Assembly: GCF_000374305.1 (NCBI RefSeq)
Contig: NZ_KB894098.1
Coordinates: 310,001-374,000, forward strand
DNA: 64,000 nt
Source of the DNA: Actinomadura flavalba DSM 45200
Lineage (GTDB): Bacteria; Actinomycetota; Actinomycetes; Streptosporangiales; Streptosporangiaceae
Direction: 5' to 3'
The position numbers and the translations under genes are program-made. The notes below the pieces were generated by a model, which was not told the origin of the DNA, did not search any database, and saw only the letters and a list, made by a program, of their open reading frames with translations. Positions 41,739 to 50,902 of this stretch are shown here, piece after piece (positions within the stretch are counted from its first letter, which is position 1; each line of letters begins with the position of its first letter).

Positions 41739-43514
41739 CTACGAAGCCGGACGGCGCGACCGCGCCTTGTGGGCCGCGGTGCGGGCCGCCTTGGCGACGG
41801 CGCGGTCCGGGGCGTGCGCGCCGAGGGCGGTGAGGACGGCGGCGGTCTCGGGGTGGTCGCAGCGCCACACCGCCTCGGGCAGCGCCGTGCCGAGGGCGGC
41901 GAGCGCGTCGCCGGTGGCCTCCGGCCCGGCGATCTCCAGGGTGCCCGCGAGGCCGTCCACGAACGCCCAGTCCTCCTCCTGCGGCGTCAGCGTGAACGCC
42001 TCGCGCCCGTGCGCGGTGAGCCACCCGGCGGCGAACGCCTTGACGGCGGGCGTGCCCGCCGCGTCGCGGACGGCGGGTTCGGCGGCGTCCCCGGCGCGCA
42101 GCAGGACGGCGCCGCCGACGGCGCGGTCGCCGGGTGAACCGCCGCGCATGACGGCGAGCAGGTCGCGGGCGGCGGCGTCGACGGCGCGGCCCGCGAGCCA
42201 GCCGTCGGCCTCGGCGGCGAACGCGTCCTCGGGGTAGCCGGCGAGGCCGGACACCAGATCGGCGGCGGAGACCCCGGCGAGGTCACCGACGGCGGGGGCG
42301 TCGTAGCCGTCGGTCAGCAGCAGTTCGCGGACGGCCCAGACGCCCAGCGGCGTCAGCGTGACGGTCGCGCCCGCGCGGGCGACGACGCCCCAGGCGTCCA
42401 GGTCGTCGAGTTCGGCGGCGAGCGCGTCGGTGACGGCGCGGCCGAGGGCGCGCGGGTCCGCGACGTCGTAGTCGGCGGTGACGTGGGCCGTGAGCGCGCC
42501 CGCCAGGTCGTCGGCGGTGACCGGGGCGGGCTGCTCGTACAGGTGCAGCAGGACGCCGGTCAGCTCGTTCTGCACGAGTTCGATCGCGTCCAGGCCGTCG
42601 GCGTCGTCGTGCTCGGGGACGGCGGCGGCCTCGAACACGTCCAGCCACGCGGAGCGGGCGGTCTCGTCGTCGGCGGCGGTGAGGGCGGCCAGGGCCGGGC
42701 CGGGCGCGGCGCGGCGGTCCGCGACGGTGATCATCTCGGCGTCCACGGCGGCCCACCACAGCCGGGCCAGTTCCGGCAGGTCGGCCAGGTCCGCGACGGT
42801 CGGGGCGCGGCGCGGCGTGGGCAGCGCGACGGCCTCGACGGCCGCGAGGGCGTCGTCGGCGTCGGGTTCGTCGTCGGCGGTGAGGGAGCGTCCGTCCGCC
42901 CACTCCGCGAGCGCGGCGACCTGCCGGGTGAGGCCGGACGCGCGGGCGGCGGCGGCCAGCTCCGCGAGCGGCGCGAGCCGGACGGGCGGGACGCGCAGGT
43001 CTTCGGCGTCGCGCAGGTAGGCGTCGACGCGCGCGTAGCGCTCCTCCTCGGGCAGCGCCTCGAACGCGGCCATCCAGCGTTCGGCGGCGGCGGTGTCGGC
43101 GGCGTCGACGCCGTCGGCGGCCATCAGCCCGGCGATGACCTGGGCGGCGTCGTCGCGTTCGGCCGCCGCCGTCTCGGCCACGGCGTCGGTGAACTCGGGT
43201 TCCAGGGCGGTCAGTTCGGCGTCGAGCGCGTCGGCGTGGGCGGCGCCGGTCGCGGCGAGGAACGAGACGAGCGCCCGGACGGTCGCGAGGACGGCGGGCA
43301 CCTCGTCGGCGTCCGCGACGACCGTCTCGGGGAACACCTCCAGCAGCAGCGCCCGCAGCGCGGCGGCGTCGAGCGCGTCGCGCCCCCGCAGCCCCAGCTC
43401 GTCGCGCGCCAGCTCCAGGAGCAACCGAGCCCCCGGCTCGTCCACGCCCGCGTTGTTCTCCCGCGCCCATCGCCCCAGATCAGCGACGGCGACATCCACC
43501 CAGTCATCGGCCAC
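41739..43514 (-). CDS. Conserved hypothetical acidic alpha-helical protein between priA and def
   Basis: A 591-residue protein very rich in Ala, Asp and Glu and predicted mostly helical, without membrane segments or signal. Recognisable patches are PELARLWWAAVDAEMI (about 255), TLTPLGVWAVRELLL (about 415) and a basic C-terminal tail KAARTAAHKARSRRPAS. No family was recognised with confidence. The position between priA and def suggests an actinobacterial core gene of unknown role. A 111-bp repeat array lies just upstream of the start. Confidence 0.7.
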   Translation of the reverse strand: MADDWVDVAVADLGRWARENNAGVDEPGARLLLELARDELGLRGRDALDAAALRALLLEVFPETVVADADEVPAVLATVRALVSFLAATGAAHADALDAELTALEPEFTDAVAETAAAERDDAAQVIAGLMAADGVDAADTAAAERWMAAFEALPEEERYARVDAYLRDAEDLRVPPVRLAPLAELAAAARASGLTRQVAALAEWADGRSLTADDEPDADDALAAVEAVALPTPRRAPTVADLADLPELARLWWAAVDAEMITVADRRAAPGPALAALTAADDETARSAWLDVFEAAAVPEHDDADGLDAIELVQNELTGVLLHLYEQPAPVTADDLAGALTAHVTADYDVADPRALGRAVTDALAAELDDLDAWGVVARAGATVTLTPLGVWAVRELLLTDGYDAPAVGDLAGVSAADLVSGLAGYPEDAFAAEADGWLAGRAVDAAARDLLAVMRGGSPGDRAVGGAVLLRAGDAAEPAVRDAAGTPAVKAFAAGWLTAHGREAFTLTPQEEDWAFVDGLAGTLEIAGPEATGDALAALGTALPEAVWRCDHPETAAVLTALGAHAPDRAVAKAARTAAHKARSRRPAS

Positions 43515-43528
43515 CCACCGACCCTAGT

Positions 43529-43815
43529 GCGCCCCACCCCACCCAAGAGCCAGATCCCACCAGCCGCCCACCCCAGCACGTGATGCACTGACCCGAACGA
43601 ACCCGAACCGCACACGGCGCCGCCACCGCCCGCACGAGAGCGCCCCGCCCACGCAAGAGCCAGGTCCCACCCAGCCGCCCACCCCGGCACGTGGTGCACC
43701 GACCCGAACGAACCCGAACGGCACACGGCGCCGCCACCGCCCGCACGAGAGCACCCCACCCCACGGAAGAGCCAGATCCCGCCCACTCGCTCACCCCGCG
43801 CGTGGTGCGCACGGG
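43529..43815. repeat. Tandem 111-bp repeat array upstream of the 591-residue gene
   Basis: Copies lie at 43529-43639, 43640-43750 and a partial third from 43751 to about 43815. Shared blocks are CAAGAGCCAG, GCCGCCCACCCC, GACCCGAACGAACCCGAAC and ACACGGCGCCGCCACCGCCC. The first two copies have the same 111-bp length. The array fills most of the 377-bp gap between priA and the next gene. The period is a multiple of three, but codon pattern and context do not support a protein. Confidence 0.85.
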
Positions 43816-43891
43816 GGCGGCACCGCCCGCGCGGCGGATCGCCGCGAGGTGTGCCGACACCGAGACCCGGGAGGGCGGCACCGCGGAGCGG

Positions 43892-45952
43892 TCAGATCAT
43901 CTCCAGGGGGTCCATCTGGACGCGGACCGTTTCGGTGGCCTTGCGGGTGCTGCGGACGCCCGTCGCGGCGTGCAGGGCGGCGGCGAGGGCGCGGCCCGCC
44001 GGGCGCGGGACGCGGATGAGCGCGCGTTCGCGGGTGTCCTCGCCGTCGATGGGGACGGGGCCGAGGACGTCGGCGCCGTCGGGCAGGCGGGCGTCGGCGA
44101 GGAGTTCGCGGATGGCGGCCGGGGACGCGGTGAGCGACGCCATCCGGACGGCGGGCGGGAAGCCGACCTCGCGGCGCTCGTCGAGTTCGAGTTCGGCGTA
44201 GGTGGCCGCGTCCCAGCGGACGAGCGCCTGCACGGGGCGCAGCGCGCCGTCGGCGGCCACGACCACGGCGCCGCCGGGACGGACCAGCGCGGCGGCGTTC
44301 ATCCACCGGCGCAGCGCCTCCTCACCTGCGCGCAGGTCGGCGCGGCCGAGCAGGGCGGCGCCGTCCAGCAGCAGCGCGGCGGCGAACCCGCCGTCCGCGA
44401 CGGGTTCGGCGCCCGGCGTGGACACCACGAGCGCCGCGTCGGCGGGGACCGTGCCGAGCACCGCGTCCCGTCCGGACGTGCGCACCGGCACGCCGGGGAA
44501 CGCGCGGCCCAGCTCCTCGGCGGTGCGGCGCGCGCCCACCGCGACCGCGCGCACGTGGACGCCGCCGCACTCGGCGCAGCGCCAGTCGCCCGCGATGCGC
44601 CCGCACCACCGGCACGCGGGCACGGCGTGCGACGACGTGAGCGACAGCGGCCCCTGGCAGCCGCCGCAGCGCGCGAACTCGCGGCACCGCGCGCACGCCA
44701 GCGCGGGCAGGTACCCCCGGCGCGGCACCTGCACCAGCACCGGGCCCTCCTTGAGCGCGGCGCGCGCGGTGCGGAACGCCAGCTCACCGAGCCGGGCGGC
44801 GCGGGCCGCCGGGTCGCGGGCCAGCTCGCCCTCCTCCCCGGCGGGCCGGACGCGCGGCATCGCCGCGCGGACCGTCGCCCGGTCGGCGGCCAGCGCGTGC
44901 GCCCAGCCGGACGCGACGAGCTGCGCCGCGTCGGTGGTGCGGGTGAAGCCGCCGAACAGCGCGGCGGCCCCGGCGCGGTGCGCGCGCAGCGCCAGCACCT
45001 CGCGCGGGTGCGGATAGGGGGCGTGGGGCTCGGCGTGCACGTCGTCGCCGTCGTCCCACAGGGCGACCAGGCCGAGCCCGGCGACGGGCGCGAACATCGC
45101 GGCGCGGGTGCCGACGACCGCGCGGGCCGTGCCGCGACGGACGGCGAGCCAGCGCCGGTACCGCTCGGTGGGGCCGAGCCCGGCGGTCAGCGCGACGTGC
45201 CGCCCCTCCCCCAGCTCCGCGCGCAGCGCCGCGTCGACGCGGGCGACGTCGCGGCCGTCGGCCATGACGAGCAGCGCGCCGCGCCCGGCCGCGAGCGCCG
45301 CCGCGACGGCCCGCGCCAGCGCCGCCGTCCAGTCGGGGCCGGGCAGCGCCGACCACACCGCGCGCGGCGCGCGGCCCTCGGCCAGCGCGGTCAGGAACGA
45401 CGGCCCGGCCGGATACCGCGCCCACGGGCCGGGATCGTCCGGCGCCTCCGGCGCTTGGACGGCCTCGGGCGGCTCCTCGGCCTCGGCGCGGGCGTGCCGG
45501 GGCGGGATCGCCAGGCGCAGCACGTCGGCTAGGGTGCCCGCGTAGCGGTCCGCGACCTCGCGGGCCAGCGCGGCGATCTCCGGGGCGAGGACGGGTTCGG
45601 GCGAGGTGACGCGCTCCAGGTACTCCAGGCGGCCGTCGAAGGCGCTCTCCGCGACGCGTTCCAGGACGAAGCCGTCGACGAGCTGGCGGGCGAAGCGGAC
45701 GCGCACCCGGCATCCGGGCACGGCCTTGTCCGCCAGTTCGGCCGGGACGAGATAGTCGAACGGGCGGTCCAGGTGCGGGAGCGAGACGTCCACGGCGACG
45801 CGGGCGACCGGCAGCTCGGCGGCGGGGGTCCGCGCGCCCTTGCGGGGCTTGGCCTTGGCCCGGGATGCCGCTTTCGCCGGTAGGGTTCCCGGGGCCGTGG
45901 GGATGTCCCCCAGGCCCGGGATCAGTCCGGTCCCCCCGCCGTCACTCGTCAC
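43892..45952 (-). CDS. priA: PriA-like replication restart protein without helicase motifs
   Basis: A 686-residue protein. The N-terminal 3'-DNA-binding domain (about 45-165) with ARVAVDVSLPHLDRPFDYLVP is intact. The central domain lacks a Walker A site (GALLVMADGRDVARV in its place), and the DEAH box is replaced by LVALWDDGDD. The zinc cluster CARCREFARCGGC / CRWCG / CAECGG is retained, as is the C-terminal RALIRVPR region. This degenerate form is known for actinobacteria and suggests a structural, not motor, role at stalled forks. GTG start at 45952. Confidence 0.92.
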   Translation of the reverse strand: MTSDGGGTGLIPGLGDIPTAPGTLPAKAASRAKAKPRKGARTPAAELPVARVAVDVSLPHLDRPFDYLVPAELADKAVPGCRVRVRFARQLVDGFVLERVAESAFDGRLEYLERVTSPEPVLAPEIAALAREVADRYAGTLADVLRLAIPPRHARAEAEEPPEAVQAPEAPDDPGPWARYPAGPSFLTALAEGRAPRAVWSALPGPDWTAALARAVAAALAAGRGALLVMADGRDVARVDAALRAELGEGRHVALTAGLGPTERYRRWLAVRRGTARAVVGTRAAMFAPVAGLGLVALWDDGDDVHAEPHAPYPHPREVLALRAHRAGAAALFGGFTRTTDAAQLVASGWAHALAADRATVRAAMPRVRPAGEEGELARDPAARAARLGELAFRTARAALKEGPVLVQVPRRGYLPALACARCREFARCGGCQGPLSLTSSHAVPACRWCGRIAGDWRCAECGGVHVRAVAVGARRTAEELGRAFPGVPVRTSGRDAVLGTVPADAALVVSTPGAEPVADGGFAAALLLDGAALLGRADLRAGEEALRRWMNAAALVRPGGAVVVAADGALRPVQALVRWDAATYAELELDERREVGFPPAVRMASLTASPAAIRELLADARLPDGADVLGPVPIDGEDTRERALIRVPRPAGRALAAALHAATGVRSTRKATETVRVQMDPLEMI

Positions 45953-46029
45953 GCCGTCCGTCCTACCAGACGGCGGGGACGGTTCCGCGCGGCGCGGCGT
46001 CCCGTCCGTGCGAAACCCCGGCAGGTCTG

Positions 46030-47631
46030 GTGACTTCCGAACGTTCCCCGCTCCGCGACGCGCGGACCGTGGCCCTCGCCGCGCTCGTCGCGCTCGCCCT
46101 GCACCTGGTGTGGGCGCTGTGGCTGTCGCCGGACGGCCGCGACCTGGCCGCGCAGACGTTCTGGACGCGCTTCGCCGCCGACCGTCCCGGTCACGCGTAC
46201 ACGTTCTCCTGGTACGGCGGGGCGCACCCGGCGTCCTACAGCCTGCTCAGCCCGCACCTGCTCGCCTGGGGCGGCGTCCGGCCCGTCGCCGTGGCGTGCG
46301 GGACGCTGTCGGCGGCTCTGCTGGCACTGCTGCTGGTGCGCCTGCGCGCGCCCGCCGCCCTGGCGGCGTCCCTGTGGGGCGCGGTGGCGCTGAGCGGAAA
46401 CGTCTTCTCGTTCCGCGTGACGTTCGGAATCGGCCTGACGGCGGCACTCGCCGCCCTGTACGCCGCCGTAGCCGTCCGGGGCCGCCGCGCCCGCGTCGCG
46501 CTCGTCGCGCTGCTCGGCGTGACCGCGTCCCTGGCCAGCCCGGTAGCGGGCCTCTTCCTCCTGGTCGCGGGCGTCGCCCTCCTGATCACCGGCGACACGG
46601 GCGGCCGGTCGCCCGGCCGGGGAACGGGTGCGGCGCTGGTGGTGGGGTTGCCGCTCGTCGCGGGGATGACGAGTCTGCTGTTCCCCGCCGAGGGGGTGCA
46701 GCCGATCTCGCTGCGGAGCGTGGTGCTGCCCGCCGCCGCGTGCACGGCCGCCGTGCTGGTCGCCGCGCCCCGGAGCTGGGTCGCCGTGCGCGTCGGGGCG
46801 CTGGTGTACCTGCTGGGGATCGGGCTGACGTACGCGGTGCCGTCGCCGGTCGGCAGCAACGTGGAGCGGCTGGCGCTGCTGTTCGGCGGGGCGCTGCTGC
46901 TGTCGGCGGTGGCGGCGGCGCGGCGGACGTGGCAGGTCGCCGTGCTCGGCGCGGCGCTGCTGGTGTCGGGCGGCTGGTCGGTCGTCAAGCCGCTGGAGGA
47001 CCAGATCGACGCGCGCCCGGCGCTCGCGAGCGCGCGCGGGGCGGCCGCGCTGCGCGCCGCGCTCGACCGGCACGGCGCGCGGCTGTCGCGGGTCGAGGTC
47101 GTGCCGCTGCGCTCGCACTGGGAGGCGTCCGGACTGGCCCGCGACTACGCGCTCGCGCGCGGCTGGAACCGTCAGCTCGACACCGACCGGCACGCGCTGT
47201 TCTACGACGGCCGGCTGACCGCCGCGTCGTACCGGGACTGGCTGCGCCGCTGGGCGGTCGGGTTCGTGGTGCTGCCCGCCCAGCCGCTCGACAAGGCCGG
47301 ACGCGCCGAGGCCGCGCTGATCGCCCGGGGCCTCCCCTACCTCACCGAGATCCACCGCGACGCCCGCTGGCACCTGTACCGCGTCCGCGACGCCGTCCCG
47401 ATCGCGTCCGCGCCCGCCCGCGTCACGGCCCAGGACACCGCCGCCCTCACGGTGACCGTCCCCTCCCCCGGCACGACCACGCTCCGCGTCGCCTGGTCCC
47501 CCTGGCTGGCGGCCTCCGGCGACGCCTGCCTGACCCGCGACGGCGCGTTCGCCACGCTCCGCACGACGAAACCCGGCCACTACCGCATCACGGCCCCCCT
47601 GACCTGGCCTCGCGGCACCCCCTGCCCCTAG
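46030..47631 (+). CDS. Polytopic membrane protein, possibly glycosyltransferase-like
   Basis: A 533-residue protein. About ten hydrophobic helices fill residues 12-335. A predicted extracytoplasmic C-terminal domain (about 335-533) follows, containing WNRQLDTDRHALFYDG and WHLYRVRDAVPIAS and ending in beta-rich sequence. The early loop FAADRPGHAYTFSWYGGAHP resembles loop 1 of GT-C enzymes but lacks a clear catalytic Asp-Asp pair. GTG 46030 is favoured, as upstream frame overlaps the priA promoter. It is the only plus-strand gene in this block; function unknown. Confidence 0.68.
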   Translation: MTSERSPLRDARTVALAALVALALHLVWALWLSPDGRDLAAQTFWTRFAADRPGHAYTFSWYGGAHPASYSLLSPHLLAWGGVRPVAVACGTLSAALLALLLVRLRAPAALAASLWGAVALSGNVFSFRVTFGIGLTAALAALYAAVAVRGRRARVALVALLGVTASLASPVAGLFLLVAGVALLITGDTGGRSPGRGTGAALVVGLPLVAGMTSLLFPAEGVQPISLRSVVLPAAACTAAVLVAAPRSWVAVRVGALVYLLGIGLTYAVPSPVGSNVERLALLFGGALLLSAVAAARRTWQVAVLGAALLVSGGWSVVKPLEDQIDARPALASARGAAALRAALDRHGARLSRVEVVPLRSHWEASGLARDYALARGWNRQLDTDRHALFYDGRLTAASYRDWLRRWAVGFVVLPAQPLDKAGRAEAALIARGLPYLTEIHRDARWHLYRVRDAVPIASAPARVTAQDTAALTVTVPSPGTTTLRVAWSPWLAASGDACLTRDGAFATLRTTKPGHYRITAPLTWPRGTPCP

Positions 47632-47800
47632 CGGCTCCCCCGTTGAGACGGCACCCGGCAAGCCCCGCCGGTGACGACCGGCGCGAGCGCCGAGCGCCAC
47701 CGCCGCGCGCGGGACGCCGCCCGATCGCGGCGGCACCCCGCCACGCCACCTCCAGGTCGTCCAGGTCCGGATCGGGCGAGACCTCCGAGATCCGCGCCAT
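47588..47800 (-). CDS. Possible small or frameshifted gene between metK and the membrane protein
   Basis: From ATG 47800 the minus strand reads MARISEVSPDPDLDDLEVAW with good G/C third positions for about 30 codons. After that, high third-position G/C moves to another frame (ARRWRSALAPVV, stop near 47629). That shift suggests either a frameshifted remnant or a chance open frame. There is no clear ribosome-binding site, and the 3' end overlaps the membrane protein gene. Coding status uncertain. Confidence 0.25.
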   Translation of the reverse strand: MARISEVSPDPDLDDLEVAWRGAAAIGRRPARGGGARRSRRSSPAGLAGCRLNGGAARGRGCREARSGGP

Positions 47801-47892
47801 TCGGGTGCCCGGCGTGCACGGGCTTCGGCGTGGCAGGGCGGGCGGCACGCCCGCCCGTGGCGACCCGAGCGCGGCGTGACCCGCCGACGCGA

Positions 47893-47926
47893 AACGACCC
47901 CGGGCGCCGGAGCGCTCGGGGTCGTT
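47893..47926 (-). terminator. metK terminator hairpin
   Basis: AACGACCCCGGGCGC pairs with GCGCTCGGGGTCGTT at 14 of 15 positions around CGGA, 14 bp past the metK stop on the minus strand, followed by TTTCG. The rest of the 47632-47939 gap holds only the doubtful small frame noted separately. Confidence 0.8.
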
Positions 47927-47939
47927 CGAGTGACGCGTG

Positions 47940-49133
47940 TTACAGACCGGCGGCGGAGGCCAGGGCCTCGGCGCGGTCGGTGGACTCCCAGGAGAAGTCG
48001 GGCTCCTGGCGGCCGAAGTGGCCGTAGGCGGCGGTGCGGGAGTAGATCGGGCGGAGCAGGTCCAGGTCGCGGACGATGGCGGCCGGACGGAGGTCGAAGA
48101 CCGTCAGGACGGCCGCCTGGATCTTCTCCACCGGCAGCTTCTCGGTGCCGAACGTCTCCACGAACACGCCGACCGGGTGGGCCTTGCCGATCGCGTACGC
48201 GACCTGCACCTCGGCGCGGTCGGCCAGACCGGCGGCGACGATGTTCTTGGCGACCCAGCGCATCGCGTACGCGGCCGAGCGGTCGACCTTGGACGGGTCC
48301 TTGCCGGAGAACGCGCCGCCGCCGTGCCGGGCCATGCCGCCGTAGGTGTCGACGATGATCTTGCGGCCGGTGAGCCCGGCGTCGCCCATCGGGCCGCCGA
48401 TCTCGAAGATGCCGGTGGGGTTCACCAGCAGCCGGTAGCCGGAGGTGTCCAGGTCGAAGGACGCCAGCACCGGGTCGACCACGTGCTCCTTGATGTCCGG
48501 GGTGAGCAGCTCCTTGAGGTCGATGTCGGGAGCGTGCTGCGAGGACACCACGACGGTGTCGAGACGGACGGCGCGGTCGCCGTCGTACTCGATCGTCACC
48601 TGGGTCTTGCCGTCGGGACGCAGGTAGGGGACGGTGCCCTCCTTGCGGACGGCGGCGAGCCGCTGCGCGAGCCGGTGCGCGATCGTGATCGGCAGCGGCA
48701 TCAGCTCGGGCGTCTCGTTGGTCGCGTAGCCGAACATCAGGCCCTGGTCGCCCGCGCCCTGGCGGTCGAGGTCGTCGCCGGCCTCGCCCTCGCGGGACTC
48801 GTAGGCGTCGTCGACACCGGCGGCGATGTCGGGCGATTGCGCGCCGATGGACACCGACACGCCGCAGGAGTGCCCGTCGAAGCCCTTCTTGGACGAGTCG
48901 TAGCCGATCTCCAGGATCTTCTCCCGGATGACGCCGGGGATGTCCACGTAGGTCTCGGTGGTCACCTCACCGGCGACGTGCACCTGACCCGTGGTGATCA
49001 TGGTCTCGACGGCGACCCGGCTGCGCGGATCGTCCTTGAGCATCGCGTCCAGGACGGCGTCGCTGATCTGGTCGGCGATCTTGTCCGGGTGCCCCTCGGT
49101 GACGGACTCGGAGGTGAACAGGCGGCGAGACAC
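47940..49133 (-). CDS. metK: S-adenosylmethionine synthetase
   Basis: A 397-residue enzyme making SAM from methionine and ATP. Diagnostic segments are RLFTSESVTEGHPDKIADQISDAVLD, GAGDQGLMFGYATNET, GGAFSGKDPSKVDRSAAY and RKIIVDTYGG. GTG 49133 is chosen because AAGGAG lies 11 bases upstream and homology starts at SRRLFTSE; the frame is open further upstream without support. It ends in a strong terminator. No SAM riboswitch was recognised in the leader. Confidence 0.97.
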   Translation of the reverse strand: MSRRLFTSESVTEGHPDKIADQISDAVLDAMLKDDPRSRVAVETMITTGQVHVAGEVTTETYVDIPGVIREKILEIGYDSSKKGFDGHSCGVSVSIGAQSPDIAAGVDDAYESREGEAGDDLDRQGAGDQGLMFGYATNETPELMPLPITIAHRLAQRLAAVRKEGTVPYLRPDGKTQVTIEYDGDRAVRLDTVVVSSQHAPDIDLKELLTPDIKEHVVDPVLASFDLDTSGYRLLVNPTGIFEIGGPMGDAGLTGRKIIVDTYGGMARHGGGAFSGKDPSKVDRSAAYAMRWVAKNIVAAGLADRAEVQVAYAIGKAHPVGVFVETFGTEKLPVEKIQAAVLTVFDLRPAAIVRDLDLLRPIYSRTAAYGHFGRQEPDFSWESTDRAEALASAAGL

Positions 49134-49192
49134 GTACGTGAACTCCTTGCAGCGGCTGCTGACTGACGTCGCAGGGCGGATGGTGTCTGGAT

Positions 49193-49221
49193 GCGGGCGG
49201 GGGAACGCCACCCCCGCCTGC
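49193..49221 (-). promoter_or_regulatory. Hairpin between coaBC and metK
   Basis: GCGGGCGGGGG and CCCCCGCCTGC form an 11-bp stem with one wobble around AACGCCA. It lies in the 158-bp gap, 71 bp past the coaBC stop and 60 bp before metK. It could be a terminator or an attenuating leader stem; no U-run follows. Confidence 0.45.
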
Positions 49222-49291
49222 GGATCTGCGGTTTCCCGGGAAGTCTATCGGGATGGTGGCCGGACGAGCCTCTTCAAACATGCCGGATTCG

Positions 49292-50572
49292 TCATGAGCC
49301 GCCCCGTTCGGGCAACCGGGCGGTAACCAGGTCCCAGACGGTGTCGGCCAGCGCCTCCTTCGGGCCGCGCGGGACCTCGGTGGAGGACCCGTCGGCGCCG
49401 AGGACGACGGCGGCGTTGTCGGGACGCCCGAACGTGAGGTCGGCCCCGACCTGGTTGACGACGAGCAGGTCGCACCCCTTGCGGGCCAGCTTGCGCCGCC
49501 CGTTCTCCAGCAGGTCGTCGGTCTCGGCGGCGAACCCGACGACGAGCTGCCCGCCGTGCGGACGGGCGCCGAGTTCGGCGAGGATGTCGGGGTTCTGCAC
49601 CAGCGCGATCGGCGCGGGCCCCGCCCCGTCCCGCTTCTTGATCTTGGACCCGGCGTAGGCGGCGGGCCGGAAGTCCGCGACGGCGGCGGCCATCACGACG
49701 ACGTCGGCGGGCCCGTCCCCGGAGTCCTTGCCGGACGCGGCCTCCAGCACGGCGCCGCGCATCTGCTCGGCGGACTCGACCGCGACGACGCGCGCCCCCG
49801 CCGGATCGGGCAGCGCCACGTTCGCGGCCACCAGCGTGACGCGGGCGCCCCGCGCCACGGCGGTGCGGGCGAGCGCGTACCCCTGGAGGCCGGACGAGCG
49901 GTTGCCCAGGAACCGGACCGGGTCGAGCGCTTCGCGCGTCCCCCCGGCGGACACCACGACGTGGCGCCCGGCGAGGTCGCGCGCGACGCCGCCGCGCGCC
50001 AGCACCCGCCGCGCCACCTCGAACAGCTCGGCCGGGTCGGGCAGCCGCCCGGGGCCGGTGTCCCTGCCGGTGAGCCGCCCGGACGCCGGATCGACGACGA
50101 TCGCGCCCCGGGCGCGCAGCGTCGCGACGTTGGCCTGGGTGGCGGGGTGCTCCCACATCTCGGTGTGCATCGCGGGGGCGAACACGACCGGGCAGCGCGC
50201 GGTGAGCAGCGTGTTGGTGAGCAGGTCGTCGGCGAGGCCGTGCGCCGCCCGCGCGAGCAGGTCGGCGGTGGCGGGCGCGACGAACACCAGGTCGGCGGTC
50301 TGCCCGATGCGCACGTGCGGCACCTGCGACACCGCGTCCCACACGCCGGTGGCGACGGGTTTCCCCGACAGCGCCGCCCACGTGGGCTCACCGACGAAGC
50401 GGAGCGCGTCGGCGGTGGGGACGACCCGGACGTCGTGCCCGGACTCGGTGAGCCGCCGCAGCAGCTCGCAGACCTTGTACGCGGCGATGCCGGCGCCGAC
50501 GCCGAGCACGACGCGCGGGGCCGCGTTCGGCTCCGAGCCTGCCTCGGACGCCCGCGCGGGACCGGGAGTCAT
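49292..50572 (-). CDS. coaBC: Bifunctional phosphopantothenoylcysteine decarboxylase / phosphopantothenate-cysteine ligase
   Basis: A 426-residue enzyme for two steps of coenzyme A synthesis. The N-terminal CoaC flavoprotein domain has VVLGVGAGIAAYKVCELL, FVAPATADLLAR and AMHTEMWEHPAT. The C-terminal CoaB domain has VVSAGGTREALDPVRFLGNRSSG, AAAVADFRP, SKIKK and VGFAAETDD. Located between rpoZ and metK, as is standard in actinobacteria. Confidence 0.96.
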   Translation of the reverse strand: MTPGPARASEAGSEPNAAPRVVLGVGAGIAAYKVCELLRRLTESGHDVRVVPTADALRFVGEPTWAALSGKPVATGVWDAVSQVPHVRIGQTADLVFVAPATADLLARAAHGLADDLLTNTLLTARCPVVFAPAMHTEMWEHPATQANVATLRARGAIVVDPASGRLTGRDTGPGRLPDPAELFEVARRVLARGGVARDLAGRHVVVSAGGTREALDPVRFLGNRSSGLQGYALARTAVARGARVTLVAANVALPDPAGARVVAVESAEQMRGAVLEAASGKDSGDGPADVVVMAAAVADFRPAAYAGSKIKKRDGAGPAPIALVQNPDILAELGARPHGGQLVVGFAAETDDLLENGRRKLARKGCDLLVVNQVGADLTFGRPDNAAVVLGADGSSTEVPRGPKEALADTVWDLVTARLPERGGS

Positions 50573-50622
50573 GCGGGTAGCCCCTCCGGCGTTGCCCGGG
50601 CGCGCACGGCGCCCGGCGGTTC

Positions 50623-50877
50623 TCAGCCCTCGACGGGCTCGGCGTTCAGCAGCCCCTCGCGCGTCTCACGGAGCGCGATGGACAGCGGCTTCTCCTGCAC
50701 CTGGGTCTCGACCAGGGGGCCGACGTACTCCAGCAGGCCCTCGCCGAGCTGGGCGTAGTAGGCGTTGATCTGCCGGGCGCGCTTGGCCGCGATGCTGACG
50801 AGCCCGTACTTGGTGTCGACCACTTCGAGAAGCTCGTCGATCGACGGGTTGGTGATGCCTTCGTTGGCGGCTGCCAC
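50623..50877 (-). CDS. rpoZ: RNA polymerase omega subunit
   Basis: An 84-residue omega subunit that assists assembly of RNA polymerase. The conserved core is NPSIDELLEVVDTKYGLVSIAAKRARQINAYY, followed by VETQVQEKPLSIALRETREGL. GTG 50877 follows GAGGGAAGG. It sits between gmk and coaBC in the conserved mihF-gmk-rpoZ-coaBC-metK order. Confidence 0.95.
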   Translation of the reverse strand: MAAANEGITNPSIDELLEVVDTKYGLVSIAAKRARQINAYYAQLGEGLLEYVGPLVETQVQEKPLSIALRETREGLLNAEPVEG

Positions 50878-50902
50878 GCGGTGGCCTTCCCTCGGATCTT
50901 GC

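Noticed and set aside
43529..43815. CRISPR array
   Set aside because: Units are directly adjacent and 111 bp long with no unique spacers, and no cas genes are nearby.
43504..43881. Open frame encoding 37-residue repeats across the 111-bp array
   Set aside because: Openness follows from a repeat period divisible by three and lack of A+T; other frames are also open, no start signal is visible and the array lies in an intergenic position.
45840..47879. A 679-codon Arg-rich plus-strand frame over the membrane protein gene
   Set aside because: The composition (Arg/Ala/Gly shadow) and lack of hydrophobic segments mark it as an out-of-frame reading of 46030-47631.
49134..49291. SAM riboswitch before metK
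   Set aside because: None of the SAM-I/IV core blocks could be found; only a simple hairpin is present.
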